Source of the DNA: Bacteroidota bacterium
GTDB lineage: Bacteria; Bacteroidota; Bacteroidia; Bacteroidales; Lentimicrobiaceae
DNA: 64,000 nucleotides
NCBI GenBank assembly: GCA_023417935.1
Contig: JAEZDY010000023.1
Span: 372,001-436,000, forward strand
Reading direction: 5' to 3'
Position 1 is the stretch's first letter. Each line of letters starts with the position of its first letter. Below, piece by piece: positions 17,369 to 26,394 of this stretch. Made by a program: the position numbers and the translations under genes. The notes under the pieces are model-generated. The model searched no databases, had not been told where the DNA came from, and saw only the letters and a program-made list of their open reading frames with translations.

Positions 17369-19252
17369 TTATAAGACATTAAATCTGGCAGTTGAAGATT
17401 GCTCACCAGCTTTTACTTTTACAATATACATACCTGAATTCAAACCTGATGCATTAACATCTAATTTGAACATACCAGCTGGATATGTACCGTATGTTTT
17501 AGTCATAACCTTTTGTCCGGTTACAGTATAAACTTCAATTGAAACATCAGCTCTCTGAGCCATAGTTAAGTTTAAAGAAGTAGTATTTGTAAATGGATTT
17601 GGGTATGCAGGAGAAACCTGAATTTGGTTAGCAACAACTGGCATATCGTTTACTCCAATATTTGGTTTCAGAATCTGAAGATAATAAATAACGTTTTCTG
17701 TAGGTTGATCTTCATCACCACGTACAGCTAATCCGGGTTCAGCATCAGCCTGGTATACAACATGGATATAATCTCTAACACTACCTTCTTCGCGAGCTAT
17801 TGATGGGAATACACATTCATCAAGGAAATGGATAATGTCCTCAGAAAGATGTATTTGTTCTTCCCAGGTAGCGCCACCATCCTTAGAATAGTTCATCCAT
17901 AAGTGTCTGTATTGTTGAGCACCATTGTCAAATGTTTCAGTAACTGAGGAATACACAACGTAAACACTATTGTTTTGGTCAACAATGATTTGTGGCATAC
18001 TTGTAGGTGATACATAATACAAACCAATATTGGCAATCTCAAAACCTATAAAATCAAGCTCGTTGTTACCATTTAAGTCTGACATGAATCCAATAAGATT
18101 ACCCGATTCAAAAAGAAGATCAGGGTTAAGGATATGAGCTTGCTCATTAGTATTTGTCCAGGTTGGCATATCTTCATTCCAGTATGCTAAACCATCAACA
18201 AATGGGAACCAGCTAGGAGCAGTACCACCTTCTTCAAAAAGGCCGCGGTTAACACCAAAAGTTACATGAAGTTTTCCGTTGTGGTCAAATGTTGCATGAC
18301 CAGCACCATCAGGACAGTATATTGTATCGATAGAAGGAGTGTTATTCCATAGTGGAATAGGATGTTCCCAAATTACAGTTCTTTCCCAGTTTTCACCATT
18401 ATCATCAGAAGTCAATGTAAAAAGGTCTGTCCAGTTATCGGTTACAAGTATTACAACCTGATTACCAACTGCAGTTAGAGAATAAGAATCACCACCAAAA
18501 GCAACATAATAGTCAGAAGTCATTTCTGGCAGAACAACAGGTGTTGACCATGTAGCACCAGCGTCAGTTGACCTGGCATATACTATAGCACCATCTTGTC
18601 CATTAAAAATTGTACCGCCATTGGCAACAGGAGCTGTTAAAGCAATTACATGAAGTATTTCATGGTTTGGTCCGCTTGATGCCATTCTAGGCCATAATAG
18701 ACCAGAAGCACCTGCAGGGGCAGGAATAGTACTTTGAATCCATGCGCCAGTTCCTTTAACATCTCTCTTATAGAAATTTAGAGGGGTAGTACCAGAAATA
18801 TGTGAAACGAAGGCTTCACCGGTAGCACCGCAAGAAGAGTATGCAGGCCATCCTGAACGATCAACTTCAACACGGTTTGTTGGAGCTGGCCCCCAAGCTG
18901 CGCCATTGAAATAATTGTAACCTGTTCCACGGTCGGCATAAGCAGCTGGTCCCGTGCCACGGTTCCAGGTTGCGCCTACCGTACCATCAGAGAAAACCTC
19001 TAAACGATTTGAAGGACTGCTTCCATTTGATTGTAAGTCATAGATTGTACCTCCAATTTCAGTTTCATTTTGAGGAACTGCTCTGGATACATAAGGGTTA
19101 ACTGTTGTCTGCAGATTGGTAGTTTCATCAATTGCAGCTTGCTTTGTTACGGCAATGTTCTGCATGTGCTTAGGGAATGTAACCCTGTGCTTCTGAGCAG
19201 ACACACCCACAACAAGTGATAAGGATACTAATGAAAGTAAAAGTTTTTTCAT
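17369..19252 (-). CDS. Secreted beta-propeller-like protein with Asp-box repeats and T9SS type A sorting domain (paralogue 3)
   Basis: The 627-residue protein has a signal peptide (MKKLLLSLVSLSLVVGVSAQ). Asp-box motifs are STDAGATW, SDDNGENW and SKDGGATW. The calcium-loop-like segment is DLNGNNELDFIG. The sorting domain begins at SPAYPNPFTNTTSLNLTM and ends VKAGEQSSTARFNVL. It is closest to paralogue 2 through the central segment (FEEGGTAPSWFPFVDGLAYW). Each of the three genes has its own terminator, so each is probably transcribed alone. The biochemical role is not recognisable. Confidence 0.86.
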   Translation of the reverse strand: MKKLLLSLVSLSLVVGVSAQKHRVTFPKHMQNIAVTKQAAIDETTNLQTTVNPYVSRAVPQNETEIGGTIYDLQSNGSSPSNRLEVFSDGTVGATWNRGTGPAAYADRGTGYNYFNGAAWGPAPTNRVEVDRSGWPAYSSCGATGEAFVSHISGTTPLNFYKRDVKGTGAWIQSTIPAPAGASGLLWPRMASSGPNHEILHVIALTAPVANGGTIFNGQDGAIVYARSTDAGATWSTPVVLPEMTSDYYVAFGGDSYSLTAVGNQVVILVTDNWTDLFTLTSDDNGENWERTVIWEHPIPLWNNTPSIDTIYCPDGAGHATFDHNGKLHVTFGVNRGLFEEGGTAPSWFPFVDGLAYWNEDMPTWTNTNEQAHILNPDLLFESGNLIGFMSDLNGNNELDFIGFEIANIGLYYVSPTSMPQIIVDQNNSVYVVYSSVTETFDNGAQQYRHLWMNYSKDGGATWEEQIHLSEDIIHFLDECVFPSIAREEGSVRDYIHVVYQADAEPGLAVRGDEDQPTENVIYYLQILKPNIGVNDMPVVANQIQVSPAYPNPFTNTTSLNLTMAQRADVSIEVYTVTGQKVMTKTYGTYPAGMFKLDVNASGLNSGMYIVKVKAGEQSSTARFNVL

Positions 19253-19317
19253 TGGATTTTTAAATTTGGTTAAACATGTAAAATCTCAGCTGCGAATATA
19301 GCAATATATTTCTATAA

Positions 19318-19352
19318 AAAAAAGAGGAAGTGTAAATAACCGCCTCTTTTTT
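19318..19352 (-). terminator. Terminator after the Cys-rich secreted protein gene
   Basis: A stem of AAAAAGAGG with CCTCTTTTT and a 15-base loop precedes a T-run on the minus strand. It lies about 155 bases after the stop at 19506. The intervening sequence holds nothing recognisable. Confidence 0.6.
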
Positions 19353-19505
19353 CAGTTCTTTCTATAGAACACATTAAATAACAAAAAGTTAGAATACCAT
19401 CTGCCTGATGAGATTTTGATCACCACTTCTTATTGAAAGAACTTTTCATTAATGAAATTGTGACAACTCAAACTAGTTGAAGTGTTTAATTAACTTTTAA
19501 CTTGC

Positions 19506-19892
19506 TTAATCTGTTAAAGGAGGTCCAACAAATATTGAATACAAATCATATGTGCCGCATGGCATACGTGTTTGAAGAGAACTACAAACAACGCTTTGTG
19601 CACTCATGCCACAACTCAATGTAGTAATACCCGGACACACAGTTTGAGGGTATGAGTTTACTTCAGGAAAGAAATACTCAGATTGTCCTTGAACATAAGG
19701 AGTTGAATATACAGTTCCATTAACGGTAACTTGCACAGTCCCAGTACATCCGGAAGGAATAGATGATTCTTGTGTAATAGTTACTTTGTACTGTCTTATG
19801 CATTCCTTCTGAGCATTGACAATTGATGGCATTCCAATTATGCCAATTGCAAGTAACAAAGCAGCAACTGCTAATTTTTTTGCGATTTTCAT
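19506..19892 (-). CDS. Small secreted Cys-rich protein of unknown function
   Basis: The 128-residue protein has a clear signal peptide (residues 1-27, ending IVNAQ), so the mature form has about 100 residues. It contains six cysteines (in KEC, SGC, TVC, LSC, VVC and MPC), which would suit three disulfides outside the cytoplasm. It has no T9SS sorting domain, no lipobox and no match that I recognise. It lies inside the array of large T9SS cargo proteins in the same orientation. Export to the periplasm is supported by sequence; any further role is unknown. Confidence 0.75.
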   Translation of the reverse strand: MKIAKKLAVAALLLAIGIIGMPSIVNAQKECIRQYKVTITQESSIPSGCTGTVQVTVNGTVYSTPYVQGQSEYFFPEVNSYPQTVCPGITTLSCGMSAQSVVCSSLQTRMPCGTYDLYSIFVGPPLTD

Positions 19893-19963
19893 ATTGATAT
19901 ATTATAAGTTATGTTAAAAATTTAGAGAAAATTCCGATCTTCCATTTTATAAATTCTATTGTA

Positions 19964-21257
19964 TTACTTAACTGTCATTTTACGTGAAACACGTTCACCA
20001 TTAGCAATTACTGTGTATATGTATGTTCCTGCATTTAAACCATTTGCATTTATGGAAACTGAATGAGTTCCTGCTTCCATTGAGCGTGAGGAAACTGACA
20101 TAACCTTTTGACCAACCAAATTGAAAACTTCAATACTTACATTTGCTTTCTTATTGAGTGTAAGATTGATTAAGGTTGATGAATTGAAAGGATTTGGGAA
20201 GTTCTGTGACACTGATGCTTCTGGGAGGTAGTCAATTGTGTGAACATCCTGGATAACAAAATCTGTTTCATCAAAACCAATACCGCTCACATAATAGTGA
20301 CTCATTGGATCATCTTGGGTTCCGCCCGGTGTACTTGAAGCTGAAGTAGTTAATGGAATTAAATACTCAGTTCCTGACTGAAGAACTTTATCAGCTGCAT
20401 GCAACCAAAGGTTATCGCCCCAATAATCACCTAATGCAGTTTTATTAACTGCGAATGTGTACATGCGGTCCGTCATATCATAACCCCATAGTAACTCTTG
20501 GCAGTTCCCAATCAACTGTGTTTGTTGAAGTATTGAAAGTACCATTGAGTATTTCCCAACCTACACTGGTATATGCAGCGGCGGTTCCATTCAAGCGCTG
20601 TGAGGCTACGTGAACTCTGCCTTCAGGAGTTACATTAAGTCCAATGTTAATGTGGTTAATATAAACAGTAGGTTCGTTTACTTCGAATGTGATGTCTTTA
20701 TCAGTGGTTCCATCAAATTTAACGCTTCCAAAATATTGCCCTTCCCAACCTGCTGCATTTGTATAAGGACCGGTAAATATAGCATACATGTTTGCCGGAT
20801 CAGTATTACCGGCAGGATTGTACGTATTGACACTTGGGTAACGGAAAAACTTATTTTCCACACCAGGAGTAATGACGAAATCACTCCAATTTTCTCCAAG
20901 GTCATTAGACCAGACGACTCGTAGGTCATTGCCTGTTGCTCCAAGAGTACCGCCGGCACGATTACCGAAAACCACCATGTTGAGATCAGGCTTAGCAGTT
21001 AAAACGGTTTGCTCCATTGTGAAAATTCCATATACATTAGCAGAAGTAGAAATCAGTGTTTTCATAATATCCCTGCTATTGTTTGATAAGCCGCCAAATT
21101 CATCCCCCTCAACGTTATTGGAGATCATTTCAAGATAACCCCGCCCATTATCTAAAGGACGTAATTCGGCCTTGTAAGTGTCCGAAAGATTACGTTGCTG
21201 AGCTACTGCTAAAAGACATAAGCTTAAAGCAGCACTTAAAAGTAAAATTTTTCTCAT
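19964..21257 (-). pseudogene. T9SS-secreted protein gene broken by a 641-bp out-of-frame deletion (paralogue of 21578-23512)
   Basis: The first 255 codons (21257 to 20493) match the intact downstream paralogue codon for codon up to WELPRV. Four bases later the sequence resumes at the equivalent of codon 471 (intact VWAY, here LWGY) but in another frame. Compared with the intact gene, 641 bp are missing, removing about 214 residues and causing a stop (TGA) at 20478-20480. The second half (20488 to 19964) keeps an open frame through a complete sorting domain (NFPNPF...YIYTVIANGERVSRKMTVK). Signal peptide and sorting domain are therefore intact but in different frames. A frameshifted product is unlikely to be secreted. 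A misassembly between near-identical copies is possible. Confidence 0.85.
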
Positions 21258-21577
21258 GGGAATTTTTAATTTGGTTAAACAATTATGTGAAATATAGCCT
21301 GTGAATATACTTAATATTTTTCAAAAGATTCATTTCATTAGAAAGATTTTGTGAAATATCAGCAAATTTAACATCGGAAAATAAAAGGTTCTAAAATAAA
21401 CAAGCTTGAGTTCCCAGCAAATTCAGGCTTTTTAGTGATAATCAATTATATGGCCAAACTTTGCTGAGAAAAATTAGAATTATAAATTATTTGAAGTGTA
21501 ACTCATGTGGTAATTACTCTAAAAATAAAAAAGCCGGCTTAGCCGGCTTTTTTAATAGTTTTGAATATTAAGTATAA
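21258..21577. other. 320-bp gap between the two group-2 secreted protein genes
   Basis: The only clear element is the terminator at 21527-21553. The rest is AT-rich (leader of the broken gene plus about 200 bases) and shows no open frame with coding character and no repeat. A promoter for the minus-strand gene probably lies near 21290-21350 but could not be defined. Confidence 0.5.
21527..21553 (-). terminator. Terminator after the intact group-2 secreted protein gene
   Basis: AAAAAAGCCGGCT and its complement form 13-base arms around a single base. On the minus strand the hairpin is followed by TTTTTTATTTTTA. It is 25 bases downstream of the stop at 21578. Confidence 0.85.
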
Positions 21578-23512
21578 TTACCTAACGCTCATTTTACGTG
21601 ATACACGTTCACCATTAGCTATAACAGTGTAAATGTATGTACCTGCATTCAAACCATTAGCATTAATGGAAACTGAATGATTTCCTGCTTCCATTGAGCG
21701 TGGAGAAATAGCCATAACTTTTTGTCCAACTAAATTGAAAACTTCAATACTTACATTAGCTTTCTTGTTTAAAGTAAGGCTAATTTGGGTGTTAGTGTTA
21801 AATGGATTTGGATAGTTTTGTGATACTGAAGTAGTTGAAATAGCATTGATAGTTTCAACTTCCTGAATAATAAACTCGTTTTCATTAAAGCCAATTCCGC
21901 TAACATAATAGTGGCTCATTGGGTTATCCTGAGTACCACCGGTTGTAGTTGATGCAGAAGTAGTTAAAGGAATAAAATACTCTGTACCTGATTGCAGAAC
22001 TTTATCAGCAGCATGTAACCAAAGGTTATCACCCCAGTAATCACCAAGTGCTGTTTTATTAACTGCAGCAGTGTACATGTGGTTTTCCATGTTGTAAGCC
22101 CATACATAAATGTCAGGTTGCATGTTAGTTGTCATACCACCTCCCCAAAGAGTTGGATCAGTATCAGCCCAGCTAACAAAAATCTTAGAACCATCATCAG
22201 TGCGACTCATTTGTATGCGTTGATCCCACCCCATACCAAATGGATTGGTATCTTCAACAACTTCACTTCTAACTGTATCAATAAATTGAGCATTCCAGGT
22301 GCCATCACCATTCATGAATACATCAAACATGAGTACAGGTTCAGCTGTATAGAAATAGTTAAGTGAATCAGGATGAACTGAGTTAGTACTGCGTATAATT
22401 CCAGCGATATGCAGGTTGCCGTTCATGTCAACAGTTGCACCATTATTACGGTTTCCACCTACCCATTTATTGTACCATCTTGGTACAACAAGGTCAAGGT
22501 TAGCAATGGTTGGATATAGCATCTCATTGAAAATGCCGATCTGCGAAAAGTCAAAAGGTTCAGTTTTTTCCCATGTTTCACCATTATCAGTTGTTTTGTA
22601 AACAACAGGCCATTCAACTCCGTATGGGTTGTATGCTTCATCAAGGTCAACACCTGTACATACCAGGTAACCTACTGATCCATCAGGTGAAAATACAAGA
22701 CTATTGGCATCAATTCTGTTATCATCTCCTAACATAGGATTAACAACAACTCTTGGCAGTTCCCAATCAACAGTGTTGGTAGTAGTATTGAAATTACCAT
22801 TGAGAATTTCCCAACCTGCACTGGTATAAGCAGCGGCGGTTCCATTCAAGCGCTGTGATGCAACGTGCACTCTGCCTTCAGGAGTTACATTAAGTCCAAT
22901 GTTGATGTGGTTAATATAAACAGTAGGTTCGTTTACTTCAAATGTGATGTCTTTGTCAGTTGTTCCATCAAATTTAACGCTTCCAAAATACTGTCCTTCC
23001 CAACCTGCTGCATTTGTGTATGGTCCGCTAAAAATAGCATACATGTTTGCCGGGTCAGTATTTCCTGTTGGATTGTATGTAGCAACACTTGGGTAACGGA
23101 AGTTCTTGTTGGCAACACCGGGTGTGATTACAAAGTTATTCCAGTTTGCACCCAGATCATTTGACCATGCAACACTAAGATCGTTTCCTGTAGCTCCCAT
23201 TGCACCACCTGCGCGGTTTCCGAAAGTTACCATGTTAATGTCAGGCTGAGTAGTAAGAACAGTTTGTTCCATTGAAAAGATACCATAAACATTTGAAGAA
23301 GTTGAAATCTGTGTTTTAAGAATATCCCTGCTGTTGTTTGATAATCCACCAAATTCATCTCCCTGGTTATTGTTGGAGATCAATTCAGGGTTGTTACGTC
23401 CATTGTCAAGTGGACGCACTTCCGCCCTGTAAGTAGACGAAAGATTACGTTGCTGTGCACCTGCCATAAGACAAAGGCTTAAGGCTGCACCTAAGAGTAA
23501 TGATTTTTTCAT
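21578..23512 (-). CDS. Large secreted protein with T9SS type A sorting domain (group 2, intact)
   Basis: The 644-residue protein has a signal peptide (MKKSLLLGAALSLCLMAGAQ). Its body of about 540 residues has propeller-like segments and a single clear Asp-box (TTDNGETWEKTEPF). The sorting domain is NYPNPFNTNTQISLTLNKKA...AGTYIYTVIANGERVSRKMSV. It is not closely related to paralogues 1-3 outside the sorting domain. Its near twin just downstream (19964-21257) is broken. Nucleotide identity between the twins is very high around 22815-23030, lower elsewhere, which suggests gene conversion. Function unknown. Confidence 0.86.
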   Translation of the reverse strand: MKKSLLLGAALSLCLMAGAQQRNLSSTYRAEVRPLDNGRNNPELISNNNQGDEFGGLSNNSRDILKTQISTSSNVYGIFSMEQTVLTTQPDINMVTFGNRAGGAMGATGNDLSVAWSNDLGANWNNFVITPGVANKNFRYPSVATYNPTGNTDPANMYAIFSGPYTNAAGWEGQYFGSVKFDGTTDKDITFEVNEPTVYINHINIGLNVTPEGRVHVASQRLNGTAAAYTSAGWEILNGNFNTTTNTVDWELPRVVVNPMLGDDNRIDANSLVFSPDGSVGYLVCTGVDLDEAYNPYGVEWPVVYKTTDNGETWEKTEPFDFSQIGIFNEMLYPTIANLDLVVPRWYNKWVGGNRNNGATVDMNGNLHIAGIIRSTNSVHPDSLNYFYTAEPVLMFDVFMNGDGTWNAQFIDTVRSEVVEDTNPFGMGWDQRIQMSRTDDGSKIFVSWADTDPTLWGGGMTTNMQPDIYVWAYNMENHMYTAAVNKTALGDYWGDNLWLHAADKVLQSGTEYFIPLTTSASTTTGGTQDNPMSHYYVSGIGFNENEFIIQEVETINAISTTSVSQNYPNPFNTNTQISLTLNKKANVSIEVFNLVGQKVMAISPRSMEAGNHSVSINANGLNAGTYIYTVIANGERVSRKMSVR

Positions 23513-23596
23513 TTTTTATTATATTTGATTTAGTTAGAAATAGTAGGTTCAAGTTTATGAAGCAAATGTAGTTAGAACTTCCAATTATCCAATATG

Positions 23597-24781
23597 CTAC
23601 AAAACAACTTTTGATTTGGTATCCCTTGGAATTTCAGTTGCCTTTTGGTCTGAGCCGGGTGAATTAAACAAATACCGATAAGTATAATGTCGTTTGGCAA
23701 ACTTACCACCCACAGCTTCATGCAGTTGCATCATTTTTGGGTTGAAGTCGCCAACCCACGATAATTCAACTTCGGTATATTGAGGCCGGGCTTTCATTAC
23801 TTTATCCAAATGCCAGAATATAGCAGATTCAATACCTGACTTCTGGAATTTTGGTCTTATACCCATTACAGTGATCCGGCTGCGTGTAAATATATTCTTC
23901 TTCACCAGGTATAGAAACTTAAGTTTCCCTAATAATCCCATCTTTCCCTTAAAATGCTTAAGTATTTGATTCGCATCAGGTATCATTACAATAAATGCAA
24001 TAGGCTCATCAGCATGGTAGGCAAACCATATGAATTCAACATCAGCAATTGGCTTTATTTCGTTAAGCTGCTCGAGCAGCATGGCTTTATCAATAGGCGT
24101 AAAGTTCTCATGAAATTGCCAGCTGTCATCATAGATTATCTTAAAGTCATTTATGAACTTATCAGCTTCCTTATACGTAAAGTGCTTAAAAGTATATCCC
24201 GGTCGTTGTCTTACCCAGTCGGCTATCTTCCAGAAGCGTTCAGGGAAAGGCTCCCGCATATTAAGGTGGTTGGTTACCTGCTCAAAATACATCCTGAACC
24301 CATATTCCTCGAAGAAATTCTGATAATATGGAAAGTTGTAATTCATACCGAAGCTGGGAGGCGTAAACCCTTCAACCAGCAATCCCCAGAAATTATCGTT
24401 TTCACCAAAATTTATAGGTCCATCCATTGCTTCCATACCGCGTTCCTTCAGCCATTCTTTGCAAGTGTCAAAAATATAGAAAGCTACATTCTTATCTTCC
24501 ACACATTCAAAGAAGCCCATACCACCGGTAGGTTGCTGAAAGTTGTATGCCTTTTTTGTATTAATGAAGGCGGCTGCCCTGCCAACTATTTTACCTTCAT
24601 CTTTGAATATCCATCTAATAGCTTGCCCATGCGTAAAGAATACATTTTGCTTAGGGTTAAAAACAGCTTCAATAGTGTTGTCAAGTGGACACACCCAATT
24701 GGGGTCATTCCTGTAGAGATATTTCGGAAAATCTAAAAATTCGCGGATAGAGTGCTTGTCTTTAACCTCAATATATTGCAT
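23597..24781 (-). CDS. GNAT-type acetyltransferase-like protein, function unknown
   Basis: The 394-residue soluble protein has no signal peptide. Its N-terminal part (VKDKHSIREFLDFPKYLYRNDPNWVCPLDN) and the block GRAAAFINTKKAYNF, then GGMGFFECVEDKNVAFYIFDTCKEWLKERG, resemble the GNAT-related family often annotated as an N-acetyltransferase in Bacteroidota. The later part (VELSWVGDFNPKMMQLHEAVGGKFAKRHYTYRYLF) looks like a second GNAT half. The catalytic substrate cannot be deduced. The gene is divergent from the LptF/G permease gene and stands alone. Confidence 0.65.
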   Translation of the reverse strand: MQYIEVKDKHSIREFLDFPKYLYRNDPNWVCPLDNTIEAVFNPKQNVFFTHGQAIRWIFKDEGKIVGRAAAFINTKKAYNFQQPTGGMGFFECVEDKNVAFYIFDTCKEWLKERGMEAMDGPINFGENDNFWGLLVEGFTPPSFGMNYNFPYYQNFFEEYGFRMYFEQVTNHLNMREPFPERFWKIADWVRQRPGYTFKHFTYKEADKFINDFKIIYDDSWQFHENFTPIDKAMLLEQLNEIKPIADVEFIWFAYHADEPIAFIVMIPDANQILKHFKGKMGLLGKLKFLYLVKKNIFTRSRITVMGIRPKFQKSGIESAIFWHLDKVMKARPQYTEVELSWVGDFNPKMMQLHEAVGGKFAKRHYTYRYLFNSPGSDQKATEIPRDTKSKVVL

Positions 24782-24936
24782 GAGTCGCAGGATAATTAAT
24801 TAGTTGATCAGGCAAATTTAATGAAGTATTTGGAACATCTGCATAAGAAACATTGTAAATTTTCGTTCTACAGGTATATACAATTATTTGAATAAGCATA
24901 ACCGGTTCTGAATAGGCAGACACTCCTTAATAATTG

Positions 24937-24944
24937 TATTTTTG
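24937..24944 (+). promoter_or_regulatory. Putative -7 element (TAnnTTTG) for the lptF-glycosyltransferase unit
   Basis: TATTTTTG matches TAnnTTTG and ends 9 bases before the ATG at 24954, so the transcript would have almost no leader. The -33 partner is unclear. Confidence 0.4.
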
Positions 24945-24953
24945 CAAAAATAA

Positions 24954-26384
24954 ATGGCTGTGAAAAAAATATACCTGTTGGTGCTTCGATCATACCTTGG
25001 ACCACTGGTTCTTACTTTCTTTATTGCACTCTTCATTCTGGTGATGCAGTTTTTATGGAAGTATATAGATGATCTTGTTGGTAAAGGACTTGAGTGGCAT
25101 GTGGTTGCGCACTTGCTATTTTATGCATCAACAACATTTGTTCCCCTCGCTTTGCCCCTCGCAATTTTATTGTCGTCGTTAATGACATTTGGCAATTTGG
25201 GTGAACGATATGAACTTGTTGCTATGAAATCGGCCGGTGTATCTTTGTCCACTGTAATGCGTCCACTGGTAGTTTTATCAATTCTTATAAGTATCGGAGC
25301 TTTTTTCTTCTCCAATAATGTACTCCCAATTTCCAATCTTAAATTCAGGTCAATACTCCACGATGTAAGGCAACAAAAACTCGCCCTGAATATCAGGGAA
25401 GGTATTTTTTATGATGATATTGATGGTTTTGTTATGAGAGTGGGCAAAAAGGAAAGTGATGGAGTAACCATACGTGATGTCATCATTTATGACCATACCA
25501 GCAGATCGGGGAATACAAATGTTACAAAAGCTGAATGGGGAAAGATGGTGCAGAGTGATGACAGGAATTTCCTCGAGCTGACCTTATATAATGGCTACAA
25601 TTATGATGAAAAGATTGACCGTAAGAATGATCTGAAACGTCCATTCCAGCGTACATTCTTCTCCGAACAGTTCAGGCGGTTTGATCTTTCAACTTTTAAA
25701 ATGATGCGTACAGATGAAAACCTGTTCAGAAATCATTATCAAATGCTTAACCTTGATCAACTTGAATTCTCTACTGATTCTCTAAAAAAAGAAATGCAAA
25801 TCAAGATTGACCATATCGCACGAACTACTCTGCTGGCTTATAATTTCATTGATCAGACCGATTCTCTTATACCCATTGATTCAGGCATATTAGTTAGTGA
25901 TCGGTTGTTTGCCTTAAGGGATATGACTAAAGAAGAAAAACTTCAGGTAATCGATAAGGCTCTTACAAATTCAAGATACGGCAGAACAAATGTTGAATAC
26001 GAAAAAAATGATCTAAATGAGCGAGGTGAATTAATTCGTAAACATCAGGTTGAATGGCATCTAAAATTTACCTTATCATTTGCATGCCTTGTGCTTTTCT
26101 TTATAGGTGCACCGTTTGGTGCTATTATTAGAAAAGGAGGGTTAGGCCTGCCCCTGGTAATTGCTGTTGTATTCTTTGTTATTTACCACGTAATTTCAAT
26201 GACCGGTAAAAAGTCGGTCATAGCCGGAACCATGGATCCAGTTCTAGGAATGTGGCTTTCATCAATTATACTCTTGCCACTTGGTATTCTATTTACCTAT
26301 AAAGCCACGAATGATTCGCCTTTATTTGATGTAGATTCCTGGGTTGGAAGAATTACAAAACTTATTCAAAGACTTAAAAAGTGA
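24954..26384 (+). CDS. LptF/LptG family lipopolysaccharide export permease
   Basis: The 476-residue inner-membrane protein belongs to the YjgP/YjgQ family. It forms the transmembrane part of the LptB2FG transporter that extracts LPS from the inner membrane. Three hydrophobic helices lie in the first 120 residues (LRSYLGPLVLTFFIALFILV; FVPLALPLAILLSSLMTFGN; LVVLSILISIGAFFFSN). A long periplasmic domain follows, and three more helices lie near the C-terminus (SFACLVLFFIGAPFGAIIRKG, then LPLVIAVVFFVIYHVIS). The next gene, a glycosyltransferase, starts 10 bases after its stop, so envelope polysaccharide or LPS biosynthesis is a shared theme. F versus G cannot be decided. Confidence 0.88.
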   Translation: MAVKKIYLLVLRSYLGPLVLTFFIALFILVMQFLWKYIDDLVGKGLEWHVVAHLLFYASTTFVPLALPLAILLSSLMTFGNLGERYELVAMKSAGVSLSTVMRPLVVLSILISIGAFFFSNNVLPISNLKFRSILHDVRQQKLALNIREGIFYDDIDGFVMRVGKKESDGVTIRDVIIYDHTSRSGNTNVTKAEWGKMVQSDDRNFLELTLYNGYNYDEKIDRKNDLKRPFQRTFFSEQFRRFDLSTFKMMRTDENLFRNHYQMLNLDQLEFSTDSLKKEMQIKIDHIARTTLLAYNFIDQTDSLIPIDSGILVSDRLFALRDMTKEEKLQVIDKALTNSRYGRTNVEYEKNDLNERGELIRKHQVEWHLKFTLSFACLVLFFIGAPFGAIIRKGGLGLPLVIAVVFFVIYHVISMTGKKSVIAGTMDPVLGMWLSSIILLPLGILFTYKATNDSPLFDVDSWVGRITKLIQRLKK

Positions 26385-26394
26385 AATTACGGGC

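Noticed and set aside
13307..19252. Sialidase annotation for the Asp-box proteins
   Set aside because: Asp-boxes are structural repeats also found in many non-sialidases. The catalytic Arg triad and the Tyr/Glu pair were not recognised.
23954..24736. A 260-codon open frame on the plus strand
   Set aside because: It is antisense to the conserved acetyltransferase-like gene at 23597-24781, and its translation has no recognisable motif or start context. It is a shadow frame.
26344..26394. N-terminal extension of the first glycosyltransferase from a TTG codon
   Set aside because: It would overlap the preceding permease gene by 41 bases, and the conserved N-terminus begins at the ATG at 26395.
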